Both the position numbers and the translations under genes were made by a program. A DNA stretch of 64,000 nucleotides from Calliopsis andreniformis (Eukaryota; Arthropoda; Insecta; Hymenoptera; Andrenidae). This document shows positions 1 through 12,060 of the stretch, one piece after another. Where the stretch lies: assembly GCF_051401765.1 (NCBI RefSeq), contig NC_135073.1, positions 2,666,001-2,730,000 of the forward strand, written 5' to 3'. Every line of letters starts with the position of its first letter. Within the stretch, counting starts at the first letter, position 1. The notes beneath the pieces were generated by a model that saw only the letters and a list, made by a program, of their open reading frames with translations, did not search any database and was not told the origin of the DNA.

Positions 1-1087
1 TGATTAATTTAAAAGTCATCCTATTGATCAATTAATCAATTAATTAATCGTATGTTCAATAGAAAATATGTTTATATAGTTATTTATTCGTCGCAATTGA
101 TAGTAATAAGGTACATATTTACGTCAACGAAACAAAAAATATACAAAATATTTGAAAAAAAAAAGAAATATAAAAAATTGTGTACTATAATAATGTTTCT
201 CATTTTTAAAAATTGACTGTTCCCTAAATGTAAAAAAATTGTTAACAAAAGCTTTGCTTACACTGCGTGTATACGCCTATATACATACTAAATTTGAATA
301 ACAAATTTATAAATACTTTATGTACATATAGTAGTGTAATAAATAAGTTATTTAAAGGAAAATCAATATATTTTTCGAGAGACGAAAAAATAAAAAAATA
401 TCTTTTAATACTTTATTACAATTAAACAAATATATATAACTATAAATAATTTTCGATGAAACAATGTTTCTTTTTCATCATAATTAGCATTTTGTATTAA
501 TAAAGACATAAAGATATTAAGACAAAAATTTCAATTTGACACCTGGTAATACTTAAAGACTTAAAAGAATGTTAAAAACCGTAAAAATGTTTAAACAGTG
601 TTGTCAAATGTACTTTATAATTGTAGCGGTGGCAGTAATAATTCTCCACTGCTAAATAGAAGATTTCAACGTAATTAAGGCGCAGCGTATTACTTATCTT
701 GCGTTGAAAACAGTTTCATGTGTTCACTAGATACCTAACCTGGCAGCCTGGCACATTCAATGACCCACAGTAATTCTAACGTGGCTGTTGTCACATATGT
801 TTCAAAACGCGTGATCATGGCTGAAGAGTGATGATATTTGTTGATAAAATATACCAGTGTGTAATGACTTGAATTCGGTTAAACAAGACTAGAATTTTAT
901 TTCATTGAACAACGTGCGAATTTTTTCGCAATTAATACTAACGTGTTGCTGGCTTTAAATGTTTTTCTACGCTACGTGTCCGCGTATAACCTCACTTTCC
1001 GGTAAAAAGAAATTTAGAAAGTGCAAGTTATGATTATATTGTCATTTGGGGAAACTTAAATATCTGCTTCATTGTGTAATAATAAAA
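1..1087. other. Upstream intergenic region and malectin promoter side
   Basis: Very AT-rich up to about 620, then a more balanced stretch (about 630-1020) that probably holds the malectin promoter and 5' UTR. No TATA box is convincingly placed and no coding exon could be recognised. Confidence 0.4.
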
Positions 1088-1444
1088 ATGACGTCAGGAT
1101 GGAAACTACACCCACTGACAGTATTAACATTGTTGTTTGCTATCTGTGTGCAAAGCTTCCAGAGTTTGGAGGTGATATATGCAATAAATGCTGGAGGAGA
1201 AGCACACACTGACAGTTATGGTATTCGGTACCTTAAAGATCCATTAATGAATAAAGTTGGAACAGCATCGGATTATGGAAAACAATTAATTATTGGTAGA
1301 GTAAATGCTATCGATCAAATACTTTATCAGACTGAGCGTTACCATCATAGTACCTTTGGATATGATATTCCAATCAGTGAAGATGGAGATTATGTTATGA
1401 TATTAAAGTTTTGTGAAGTTTATTTTAATTCTCCTAATATGAAG
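1088..1444 (+). CDS. Malectin exon 1
   Basis: Encodes residues 1-119: signal peptide and the first half of the malectin fold, including the conserved NAGGEAH and ILYQTERY segments. It ends NSPNMK with donor gtaata at 1445, phase 0. Confidence 0.92.
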
Positions 1445-2633
1445 GTAATATTTTATAAACATTTTTATTTAAAAATTGTAACTCTTATAGTTTTATGATA
1501 CAATTATAAGAAAACAAGACATTTTTAGAGATGATCTTTGATGTTTACACTATTATTCACTTTATAGAAATCAAAATTAATAATAGTATCCGTTGCCAAA
1601 TCTATTACATGTACAAATATCTTTTTTGAAATTATTATAATTAGATTCTTATTTATCTTATTTGTAATTTTAATTTAAAATTAAGTCTTATATTCAAATA
1701 AAAATTTTTATTGTGATTATAATTAAAGTAATAAAATAGAATCAATGATTGAAATATACCAATTTTCAAGTTATGTTCAAAATATTTCAATAAAAAATTT
1801 AAATGAATGTATGTCTTTATATTAAAAATTTAGTTTATAACTTAAGACTATTGTCCTTATAGCTAAAAAAACATTATCTGGAAAGCATACAGATGTAATA
1901 AATATATGTTACAATATTTTAAAGAAGGATAGGGAAACTCAAGTAGATGAAATATTGAAACATATATTTGTTATGCTCTGTATACTAAAAGTATTAGAAT
2001 TTCAAATGATTGAGAGTTTATTTTTCTTTCAGGTGTTTGATGTGGTATTAAATGGAGATCATACTGTTGTTACTGACTTAGACATCTTTGAAAGAGTTGG
2101 TAGAGGAATAGCACATGATGAATATGTTCCATTTAAAGTGCAAGGAGGAAAATTAATATACAATGATGAAGAGTCTGACATTCTAGCAGGAAAAATTCGA
2201 GTTGAATTTATAAAAGTATTATAATTACCCCTATTATATTATAAAATGTAACCTCATTATAATTTATTTAATTCCAATTTATTAATTACAGGGTTATAGA
2301 GATAATCCAAAAATAAATGCCATTGCTGTTATAAAAGGGAATATAGAAGGTATAGTTCAATCTACTTGTAGAGCTATTGAAAGGTTTTCAATTACATTTT
2401 GTAAGCACTGTTGATAATTTTTAGATATACCACAATTGGGCCCAATTCCTCAGGAACCAGAGGAATACCATAATATACAAGAAGATGAAGAAGAGTCTAC
2501 AGTTCGTAGCCGACACACAAGTGGTCCTAGAACTCCAGATCCGTACTCAATTGATGACTCATCAGTAATGTTACCAGTCTTTGTAGCTATTGGAGCATTT
2601 ATCCCTTTATTGTTTTGCCTATGCAAACTCTAG
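1088..2633 (+). CDS. Malectin (ER carbohydrate-binding type I membrane protein), 4 exons, complete
   Basis: Joining exons 1088-1444, 2033-2215, 2292-2349 and 2425-2633 gives an open frame of 268 residues. It has a hydrophobic N-terminal signal peptide (about residues 10-26), a malectin domain starting at [18 protein letters not shown] and running through [29 protein letters not shown] and [16 protein letters not shown], an acidic linker rich in E/D, and a C-terminal membrane helix ([17 protein letters not shown]) with a very short tail. This is the layout of animal malectin, which binds glucosylated N-glycans in the ER and works with ribophorin I in glycoprotein quality control (family knowledge). 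Human malectin is slightly longer (about 290). The start is the first ATG in frame after upstream noncoding sequence and directly precedes the signal peptide. All introns have GT-AG ends; phases 0, 0, 1 fit together. The domain match is strong, so the identity is nearly certain. Confidence 0.95.
2033..2215 (+). CDS. Malectin exon 2
   Basis: Acceptor tttctttcag ends at 2032 and the donor gtatta starts at 2216. The 61 codons continue the domain with [23 protein letters not shown], the strand pair typical of malectin. Phase 0 on both sides. Confidence 0.92.
2292..2349 (+). CDS. Malectin exon 3
   Basis: A 58-bp exon between acceptor attacag (ends 2291) and donor gtatag (2350). It encodes [19 protein letters not shown], the end of the malectin domain, and leaves a split GAT codon. 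Confidence 0.88.
2425..2633 (+). CDS. Malectin exon 4
   Basis: Acceptor tttttag ends at 2424 after a 75-bp intron. It encodes [15 protein letters not shown], an acidic linker, the transmembrane helix and the stop codon TAG at 2631-2633. Confidence 0.92.
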
Positions 2634-2984
2634 AGGGTGAAATGTTCTGCACAGGATTGCCTTGTACTTAAAGAATAATAGTGTACTGATCAGCTTAGGT
2701 GAATTTAGCGTATCCTGAAGTGATATGTGCATCGATTCTGTATATAGAAAGAACATTTTCGTATTTAAGCAAAGTTGTCACAAAACCATCAAAGCTATTT
2801 ATTATTAATTTAATCTATCAAACATATCCCGATAATGTTTTTGTATGATTAAACTTGCAAGGTAAGTTCTCTAAATATGCTGTTGACAGTATTTAAATGA
2901 AACTTATTTACAGATAGGATATGTAGATAGGATTTAATATACTTCAACTATACAGTGTGTTTGGCTAGAGATGAGCATAGACAG

Positions 2985-3522
2985 GTTAATTCATAAATGC
3001 ATGTCCATACCTCAGGGGGTGAATCTACGACGTTATATGAACATATATCCTATATTCTGTGTTTTCCGAATTATGAACAATTAAAAAAAATGAAAAAAAT
3101 ATTCTACGTTCCGGAGTTCTACGTTGTAGAAAGTGTTTTTGATAAGTATTCATGTTCATTTCCGTTGACAGGGCCATACGTAAAATGCATATCGGTTATT
3201 TCAACAGAAGTGTACACGACAAGAGTATATTTTGCCGTTTTTTAAGCCATACTAAACTCGTGAGATTGAAATACTGACTGCGGATTTGAATTATTAATAA
3301 ATGCTGCAATGTCGATTGTAAACATTAATTAAGAACAAAATGTACTAAGGTGTGCAATAGCGTATGTTGAGGCACGAGATGGACAGTTAAGAACATTTTC
3401 TTTAATTCTTCATAACTCGAAAAGTAAGGAATATAAGACATATGTTCATATGACGTTTTCTTATTTATTTTAGTGTGTAGATTTAACCCTCGAAGTATGG
3501 ATATGCATTTATGAATCATTCC
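2985..3522. mobile_element. Long-terminal-inverted-repeat MITE in malectin 3' region
   Basis: The left arm starts aattcataaatgcat and the right arm ends with its complement atgcatttatgaatca. Similarity continues for more than 120 bp inward (tatgaacatat, then an AATTAAAG/AATTAAAA stretch). The two short ORFs on opposite strands in this interval are simply the two arms read outward. No transposase is present. Confidence 0.75.
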
Positions 3523-3717
3523 GTATTTAAGGAGTAATTCTAAATATCCAAATAAGATGAAAATTAAGGTCCAGATTATACTTGTTAATTATAAAGGTTT
3601 AAAAAATTGATAAAATTCACTTGAAATTCGCATCATTGACAGCGCAAAATTAGTATAAGAGTCAGGACACAGAAGAGCGACGATTATTATAGCTACTGTC
3701 CTGGTCGAGAGTTAATA

Positions 3718-3778
3718 GAACTGCAGTTGTGTGTGGTGAGTGTCTTCTTATATCAGTGACCGATAGTCACTGTTTTCC
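3718..3778 (+). repeat. Short dispersed repeat, partner at 17666-17722
   Basis: The words around tgtgtg-gtgagtgtcttctta-atcagtg-c-atagt are shared, imperfectly, with 17666-17722 in the same orientation. The family is unknown and the unit boundaries are unclear. Confidence 0.4.
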
Positions 3779-5268
3779 TTAAACGTTTGTAATTAACAAA
3801 CGGAGGCTTAAATGCAATTTCGTTTTTCTTCATTCTCATTTCACAATGTTTCAATTTTTAGAATCACTCTTTAAATTTTCTCTTGCGTTTAGTGCAGTAT
3901 TCTGTATGCAGATTGTTTTTGATACACGTTGTAATAATTGAAATTAGTGACTAAAAATATCTGGATGCACTGTTTGGTACATATGTTTTCTTTTGTGTAC
4001 AAGTTTAAATTTTATCAGTTGTCTCCTATGAGTCTTTGTATTTAGCTTTAGTTATATAAGTTCTTCCTATATGTAAACACATTTAAATGTCAATAGCATA
4101 CTTTGAGAATTCTTTTTGTTGGAGTTAAGGTACAGGAGTTGGAAAAAGGTGAGGATTTGTGCAATTATAACTTTTGTTGCCATCCGTATGTGTTCATTTG
4201 TTATGTTATTTAATGTTCAACATTTCATTGGTAATTAGCACAAAGATTTGCACAGATCTTATTTGCCTAGTCATTTTATTGTTTGGCCCTATGTATTTTA
4301 AATATACTGTTGATACAAATTCGTTAATTTTAAGTTTGTAGCTTAAAGTCAGAATTGAACGAAGTTTCGTATGATATATAAAGTCTTTTTTCGGATATGT
4401 AATGTTATATAAAATAATATATACAAAAAATAATGTGATACAATGGGCTAGAGTATTTTCAGTTGCTACACGCACAATCATATGCTGTAGAAAATTCGTG
4501 GAGTTATTATTCTTACAAATCCAACTGCTCACGTTATCTTTTGTGTAAAAATGTTGCTTATCTTTATATTTGATACTGTAGTCCATCAATTACTAAAGTG
4601 AGTTGATCTTTTATAGATTGCAGCAAATAAAGCTGTTATTATTGTCATAGTAATATTGTTTTCTTTATTCCTCGTGCGAACTTCTTTTTCTGTATATTAA
4701 CATTCATTGTTATAATAAATACATCCATTGGAATAATTATAATTTTTTTTATATTTTATTTTTTGCACTGTATTATAATATCTTGTAAATATGAAGGAGA
4801 AATACTTTGATATCGATTCTACTTTGTATAATTAAATAACTTATTAACTTTTTTTATTAAATGATTAGCTATAATTACATTTATCTAGTCGATAATTATA
4901 TTATTGATAAATGATGTGTAAAGTAGATTACATTCATTATTTTATGGACTTTCAAATCACAAGTGAGACTGTCTTATCGATCTAGAAATTGAAAACAGTT
5001 GACAATAACTTCCCATTACAAATATTGAAAACATTTCATAAAATATTCCTATTCATTTTAGTATGTGTATGTAGTATGTGATAATTACTTTTATTTTTTA
5101 CTGCTTAATAATTAGTTTTTACAAATTTACTGTTTTTTAAATTTTAAATTTTAAATCATTTTGTCTTCTTCTTTTATCACGCAGAAACTAATATCAGCGA
5201 CATGAATTTTCAGAAATAATTAATATACATTTATTTCAACATTTTCTATTTGTATAAAATACATAGGA

Positions 5269-5868
5269 TATATAGAGTGTCTTATTTAAATTAATACAAC
5301 AAAATATCTTTTAAACAATTAATTAAAGCAACTAAAACATGTGTTCCATGATTTTTAGGGTGAATTAAAGTTCTTTAATAGAAATCTATATTGTTTATTC
5401 CCAAATCCTATTCTACGTAAAGACACGAACATTTTTTGTCAGCTTAATTAATAACAAAAAAGAAAAAAAACAAATTCATAAACAAGTGTGAAAAAATTCT
5501 CGTAAAAAAATAAACAGGATTTATTTCCAGCAATTTTTCTTTAAAATTGATAGAATTCAAGTTAAAATGATTGAAAAGTCAATAATTTTGTAGTTGTTTG
5601 TCTAAATATTTAAAAAAACAAAAGTCATACAAACAAATATTTTAGATAAAAATTGTTTATATTTTTACATAGAATATGAGTTAGGCATAAAAAATATAGG
5701 TTTCCAATTAAAAAAATAGTAAATCTTAAAAACGTTCACGTATCAGTAAACTAATAATATATTATTTTAATCCATTTTCAAAATCATGGGACGTGTGTTT
5801 CAGCTTCTTTAATTGTCTACAATCTACGAGATATTTTGTCGTGTCAACTTAAATAGGACATTATATAA
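5269..5868. mobile_element. MITE of about 600 bp with ~100-bp inverted repeats
   Basis: The left end reads tatagagtgtcttatttaa and the right end is its imperfect complement ttaaataggacattatata. The arms stay alignable through acaaaatatct, caattaa-gaagct and aacacacgt-ccatgattt. The interior is AT-rich with no ORF. A lone related end may occur near 28267. Confidence 0.7.
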
Positions 5869-5889
5869 CAAATTGTGTAAATCTACCAA

Positions 5890-6261
5890 CCCATATAGCA
5901 CACAGACGTCTTAAAAACGCTTAAAGACATCCAGTAAAGTCCTAAAAATGTCCAAACGACGTCTCTGAGACGTCCGATGTTACAAATCAATATGTCTTTA
6001 GGATGTTGTAAAAAAACGAGAAGAAAATTACATCTATTAGACGTTCAGGAGAAAAAATTAACGTCTTTAAGGCGTCCAGAAGCGTAAGTCTTTAAAACGT
6101 CCATGTAATGTGTCTTTAAGACGTCTTATGGATGTTAATTTCGCAAGTCTTTAAAACGTACGCTATTGAATGTTTTTAAGACGTCCTAATTATGTTATGC
6201 GACGTTCAGGCATAATATAGACATAAAATAGACGTCTTCAAGACATCGTGTGCTTTCTGGG
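5890..6261. repeat. Bounded array of degenerate GACGTC-containing units
   Basis: About ten imperfect units carrying words such as gtctttaagacgtc, aaaacgtcc and agacgttcagg are spaced every 25-40 bp. The array is framed by near-inverted ends CCCATATAGCACAC (5890) and GTGTGCTTTCTGGG (to 6261), so it appears to be a unit rather than a random cluster. Noncoding. Confidence 0.65.
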
Positions 6262-7679
6262 AAATGACTGGTCTGAAACTTTTTTTTTCTTTCGCTTGTC
6301 CCTTTTTAAGAAGATCATTATTCCACTTCTTATTTTGGTGACTAATCAAGGGGATCAGTATATGGCGTATACTTGAAAACCACTAACAACCTGGTTTTCC
6401 CTAGAGTCGCTAGACGTCCCTATCCTTAGCCTCGTCATTGACTGCATCGTATTAAATAAAGTCAAACACCATCATTCGAAACCTATGACTCAGCACATCC
6501 TTTGGTGGTCGCCCAAAGGGAAACCGTGATTTCGGATCCATCATGCGTCATTAGGCGCGTCAAAACGCCCACTTGCCTCGCGGAAATTCCCGATTGCAGG
6601 TCGTCTGTTTTCAGTGATTCTTTCATAGCTGGGTTTACGCTTTATAGTTGGTCCAGAAATATAGCGTGGTTGTAAAATTAATCAAACAGTAGAATGAACA
6701 TGGTTGGAGCACTAGAATAAGTGGAGTGACAAGAATATATATTGGAAGATGACGACTTCAGCTTCTTGTAGAACGATTTGTTATTATTGTTTGTTTATAT
6801 CAGACAGCACTTCCACTCGATGCTTCTCTTTACCACGGTATACTAATATTATATATAATATTTAAATATTATATTACAATATTAAATATTATATTTAAAT
6901 ATTAGAGGACCCAGATATCTTCTTCTAGACCCTTCTTCTAGAAACGTATTAAAAAATCGAACGAGCGAGATTCGATACAATTGCAACTCGAGTGATATTC
7001 TTGACTCCTCGATGATGCGCGCGCAGTATACTTTATTTTAATAATAATTAAAATAGTAAATTGTAATTGTTATTTGTACGTATGTAAATGTTAATTTAAG
7101 CTATACAGTCTCTTTATACACCGCGCTCATCAATGACATAAATATTGCCTTGAACTCGATTGATTTGTCAAGTAATATGAGCAATTGATTGTCATTGTTT
7201 TTAGTTAATTATAACTGCTTTACATCATTCTTAGTATATTGTCAATTTTTCTGAAATTAATATTTTTACATTGTTTGTTTTTCCGTAATTAGAGAATTAT
7301 AATGGTAACTGATTGTGTTTTTCTCTACTAATGTTGTTTCCTTGATACATGTCATCTATTGACTTAGATACATGAGAAACTGCTTGCCACAGACATTAGT
7401 TTCTGCATAAATCCTTAGTAGATGCTACGCGACGTCTTTTGGTGTCTTCATTCGAACTGTTTTGAAAGTTTTTCTAGATCCTGAGTGAAAGAGGGAAAGA
7501 AAGACTAATCTGACCTGATTAATGTACACCCAGCTCAAATGAATCTGGCTGCATCGATACTTTCCATCTCTTTTTTACACGGTAGCCATTGAATAAGAGG
7601 GAGAGAGATAAAAAATGTCGATGTGGCTAGAATCGTTTAAGTTGGCCGTACATGGGCAGTAGGCTCCCGACTCAGACAG

Positions 7680-8014
7680 ACTCAGACACATATTTGCTAT
7701 GGGGTAATTATATGTGTTAAAATAGGACGAAATTGAACCTCAGGCTTCGTTTTCAAGTTATTCTTGAGAAAACTCCTAAAATACGCGTGAAACGAGTCTG
7801 ACTCGGGCCTTATTCTACTGATTGCGCTGTGCCTGGCCTGAATAGTTTACAAGTCGGCAGTAGAATAAGTCCCAAGCCGGTCACAGAAGTTTCTGCTACA
7901 ATTGATAATTTTGAAACAAAGCCTCAAATGCAATTTCTTTATTCTTGATTTTTGTCCTATTTTGGCACGTAGAATCATCTTTTAACATTCCTGATACTTA
8001 TCGAACACCCTGTA
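7680..8014. mobile_element. Palindromic MITE, family 1, copy A
   Basis: Shares with the copies at 9629, 16801 and 37022 the left-side words ggggtaatta and taaaata-gacgaaa, a central stem ttattctactg / cagtagaataagtc, and a right side cctattttggcacgtagaatca ending in accctgta. The two halves are complementary, so the unit folds back on itself. The left end is the most eroded part. Confidence 0.75.
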
Positions 8015-9249
8015 CTGCATAATGTATAAAATATCATTTAAATAAAGGCTGCGGTTCTTAAGTCTTTATCTGATATGGCTTCTATCATAACAAGGTTTGG
8101 TCACCATTAGAATATGAGCTCAAATTTCCATAAGGACCATTCTTAAATTTGGAGAACGTGTGTAATGTAAATCAGGTATTTTGTTGAAAATCAGTGTTTC
8201 AGATTGTGTTAAGCATTGCTTTACACAAGATGATAATTCTATACTTTATTCCTGATAAGGGAATCTCAACAGTTTATACTGCAGGAAATGTTTAATGTCA
8301 ACGAAAGTCGTGAAATAGCAATGGGGTTTAGTTAACATAAGCATTAAGACTGCTTGAAACAACATGTTTGAGTACTCTGAGTTTGCGTGAGCAAGGAGAC
8401 AATAAAATATTTTAAGAAAAAGGTCAGGAACGCCGCCGTTTCAAAGGTTATTAGGTGACTGGAATGTTATTGATGGTTGGAAGTCGAGGTAATAGTACGA
8501 ATAATAAAAGAAGAGAACGAAAAATCTATATCTCGAAGATATTGAAATTTGGAATAGTTAGACCTTATAAGTGAATTTAAAGGTTAAGAGATAGAAATCC
8601 AAAATTTCAGAATCATATTTGAAATTTTTTATCAGCAGATAGAAAACCTGGAAATTATCTAAACTGAAAGGAAAAGTGTGTTTATAAAATAATATAACAA
8701 CGTAATACATAGTATATTAGCAAACAATAATTATTTAGAGGAATAAATGACAAATTTTTGTAATGTAAATACGAACAAACCTTCCCCTGCAAGCTTAACT
8801 AATGCTGCCACAAAATTTATGAACGACGATTTTTCATAAAGATGTAAAAAGATTATAAATAAAACTTTATTTTTAGATTAACAATGAGTTACATTGAATT
8901 CTGGTAGAAGTCCCACCTACTCTATTACTTTTGTTTTCATAGACTCTATTTTTCTTTATAATTTGATTATTTATTTTTAGATAAATAACGAGTTACATTC
9001 AATTCTGATCGAAATTCCACCTACTCTATTACTTTTGTTTTCGTATATTCTACTTTTCTCTATAATTTGAAAGTATCTTTCATACCTAGCAGACTGTACA
9101 AAAAACGTCTCATAATATTCAACGTTTACTTTACTGTGACACTCAAATTGCTTTAAGTGAACGAACTACCGTTGCACAAGCAGATTTATGAAAATCTAAC
9201 CAAGTATAATAGAGGTGGTTTTCATCACTTTCTTAGCAAAGAAAAATCC

Positions 9250-9620
9250 CATTTAGCGTTGGCGTAAATTACGAGGAGATTAATCATCGGTTCGTTCAAC
9301 GAATCGAGCGATGAAGCAAACGGGGACGTCACGATGCTAACTAGCGCCATCTGCCCATACTTTCGTTTGGAATACGGTACTAGAACGCATTCCGTGTTTC
9401 AATGCAAAACCGTCTATGGTGGAAACGATCACGAAAGTGAAAGCAAGCGGCACATAATGCGGACTGTCCAATCGACCTCGAAATCGCGCAATAGCTATCT
9501 TGGCACGATGGCTAAAGTCAAACCTGCTAGGAGGAATAGAGAAGGGGACGAGAGAGCGATTGCGCGACTCGAAATAGACGTAAAAATGCATGTTACAGAA
9601 GCTTTGGCTGCATATAATTG
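9250..9620. promoter_or_regulatory. CpG-rich patch with insulator-like and CRE-like words
   Basis: Stands out from its AT-rich surroundings by many CG dinucleotides. It contains gacgtcac (CRE-like) at 9326-9333 and TAGCGCCATCTG at 9342-9353, which resembles CTCF-type insulator motifs. Overlapping ORFs on both strands are a base-composition effect. It could be a promoter of an unseen transcript or a regulatory element; there is no direct proof. Confidence 0.3.
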
Positions 9621-9628
9621 ATCTGATA

Positions 9629-10016
9629 GAGGGTATTTGGCGACAGGTGTCGGAAATTTTAAGGGGTAATTATAGATGCTAAAATAAGATGAAAATGAAA
9701 ATGGACAAATATGCGTTTCAGGCTTTGTTTTTCAGTTATTACTAACTAATGAAACTTCTAGAAAACTCCTAAAAGACGCGTGAAATGTGTTCCATTCGAA
9801 ACTTATTCTACTGATCCTGCCGTGCCTGATCTAATATACGCTGGCAGTAGAATAAGTCTCAAAACAGACACATTTCACGTGAAATTTACGTTTTTGCAAC
9901 AATCAGTGGCTTTGAAACGAAGTTTCAGAGGGAATTTCGTTATTCTGGATTTTCATTTTATTTTGACACGTACAATTAACTTCTAACATTTCTGATGGCT
10001 GTCGATAAATACTCTA
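9629..10016. mobile_element. Palindromic MITE, family 1, copy B (best preserved)
   Basis: Left end gagggtatttggcgacaggt pairs with right end ctgatggctgtcgataaata. Inner arms ggtaattatagatgctaaaa / tttgacacgtacaattaact and the central pair ttattctactg / cagtagaataag complete a fold-back over almost the whole 388 bp. The short ORF within it is the right arm read through. Confidence 0.85.
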
Positions 10017-11435
10017 AATATTTGTTTTAACATTCAAGTACCGTATTATTCTAAAACTAACAATAAATTGTATTATGCAGGGTATCTTTTTATCTTCTAA
10101 ATAAATTACCTTTTTTCTACATTATACAAATATATCTGATTTTAATCCATAAGTACGAATTAGTGATAAATTATTTATTGTATGAAAAAATGGTTCAGAC
10201 AAAAATTGAAAGGTTTGGGGAGGGGCATAATCTGGTGTATGTTTTCCTGTAGATGATTTTGTAGAGGTCGTACGGAAGCCACGGATGTTTTTTTAAATGA
10301 AATTACGTATAATCTTTAATGCATTCATTACTTGTGCCATGTTAATTTAATGCAGCTATTTATATATTTTGAGAAACTATTAGTTTAGGAGATATTTTAG
10401 TTCGAATATTGTCTTATATTGTCTTACCAGACTTTGACAACTGAATTTCTTACACAATTGTGTAAGAATTGTGTCTTCTATCAGGATGTGTTTTACGATA
10501 CAGTTACGCTGCTATACAAAATAATTATTATTATATTTTCTAAGAAGTAGAACCAGGTCAACTATTTCTGATGGAAATAGTGATTCATGTTACAGGACAT
10601 ATAATTATGCAGTTGAGGTATTCGATTCATCTTGTACTAAGCCTTCAGTTTTCATGCAAACAGGAAATGTATTGGGATAATTACCTTAAATTATGTCATT
10701 TCAAAGTAATAAGTATTTACTCTAATATCATTTTGTAATTTTCCAATTGAAATGTCTCCTAACCTACTGGTTTGCAACGTAAATAATTTAATCTCTTCTT
10801 ATAAGAAATCACGAGTTGCATTAATTAATACATTAAAAATTATGGCTATGATTCCTTTTAAGAAAACATATATAATCGCCATATAACCTCTATAATTATG
10901 ACTCCCTCGAAAGCATTCTACAAGTAAGTTATGAGTACATTCGCATTCATAGATTAAAATTAGATACTTATGTAAAAAATAAAATGTTCTATTCTACAGC
11001 TGATATACATACTTGTACACACTATTCTCTTGTTATAAATTTGTTGCTGTTAGTTGGAAGTAAACTGTGCCTATTTATACAGTTGAAGCATATCAACACA
11101 TACGAGAAATATGTAAACAATATGTTAACGATATGCTTTTTGCGCGAACATAGTAGATCTATTTTAGAAGACGGAATATTGATCATTTAAATAAAAATAT
11201 TAGAATTTAATTTTTGGAATAACGTAATTTTTTTTAAACAGAACTGTACATGTAATTCTATTTGTCTATTCCATTACGTGTTTCATATTAACAGTAAATA
11301 TTAAGTTTAATTAATGTTTTTAACGGAAGGTGTGAAGGAATGACCTACATAGATATGTTTTCAGCCATTGGATATGCATAGGAAAATTATCAACAAAACG
11401 TGATCAAATATTCATTGTAGAAAGTATAGATATGG

Positions 11436-12060
11436 AAAGGAAGGTTGCCGAATTTGAATCGACAAATGGTATACATTTGTAATGTATAAACAATTTGCGC
11501 CGTATGACAGGCAATATGTGTTGCTTACATACTAAGTCAGTTAATGCAATAATCACTATCAGACAGTACCATTTGATATTTAAGTAAACAGATACCGTCT
11601 GTTTTAACAACTGAGAATCTAATATTTCAACATCCGACTGTAAGATCTCTAATTTTTCTGAAGTAGCATGACTTTTCAACTATATATGTATATAGAAAGT
11701 ACGTCTATTGAGTTACAATTTACTGTATTTATTTCTAAATTTTTATCTAAAATTATGATTATGGGAAATATTTTCTATTATTTGGCCAAGTTGCCTAAAT
11801 TGAACCAGAAGTTGTTGCTTGCATTGGACCAGTTCAATATAGGCAATGGTAATATGTTACAAAAGCAATATTATTTCAAAAGGTAAACAAGAGAATTGTG
11901 AGTGATTTTATAGCATTAGAGAAGAAATCAAGGAAGAAAATATAAAAAAGTGTATAAAATGTTACATTTGGATTTATACACTCTGTACATAGGAGTAGAT
12001 ACGAAATCAGAAAAATATTATTCTTTAGGTTGTTAAATTTTACTATGAGACGATGCAAAT
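11436..12060 (-). mobile_element. Truncated copy of the GGCCGAATTTGG-ended element
   Basis: Read on the minus strand, this interval aligns with 21800-22457. It shares the words aagttgcctatat-gaactgg, acagtcggatgtt, tgttaaaacagac and tagtgattattgcattaact. The end gttgccgaatttg at 11445 is the counterpart of the 22440 terminus. An ORF (complement of 11404-11679) keeps the same frame as the partner's ORF over about 50 codons. Confidence 0.75.

Larger units (their letters stand above)
2634..4650 (+). other. Probable malectin 3' UTR with poly(A) signal near 4626
   Basis: AATAAA at 4626-4631 is followed by a GT-rich stretch, which suits a cleavage site about 2 kb after the stop. The segment contains no other gene. 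It includes the long-inverted-repeat element at 2985-3522. An earlier AATAAA-like word near 3296 lies inside that element, so a shorter transcript is possible. Confidence 0.45.

Noticed and set aside
2292..2424. Alternative donor gtaagc at 2401 extending malectin exon 3 in frame
   Set aside because: It would leave a 24-bp intron, too short to splice. The 75-bp intron from 2350 is realistic and fits the malectin domain end.
9334..9621. Overlapping ORFs of 95 and 84 codons on both strands
   Set aside because: Both reflect the local CpG-rich composition. Neither has family features, and both strands cannot be explained as one gene.
9780..9986. 68-codon ORF
   Set aside because: It lies entirely in the right arm of a palindromic MITE.
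11404..11679. 91-codon minus-strand ORF as an independent gene
   Set aside because: It belongs to a repeated element with a second copy at 22215-22460.
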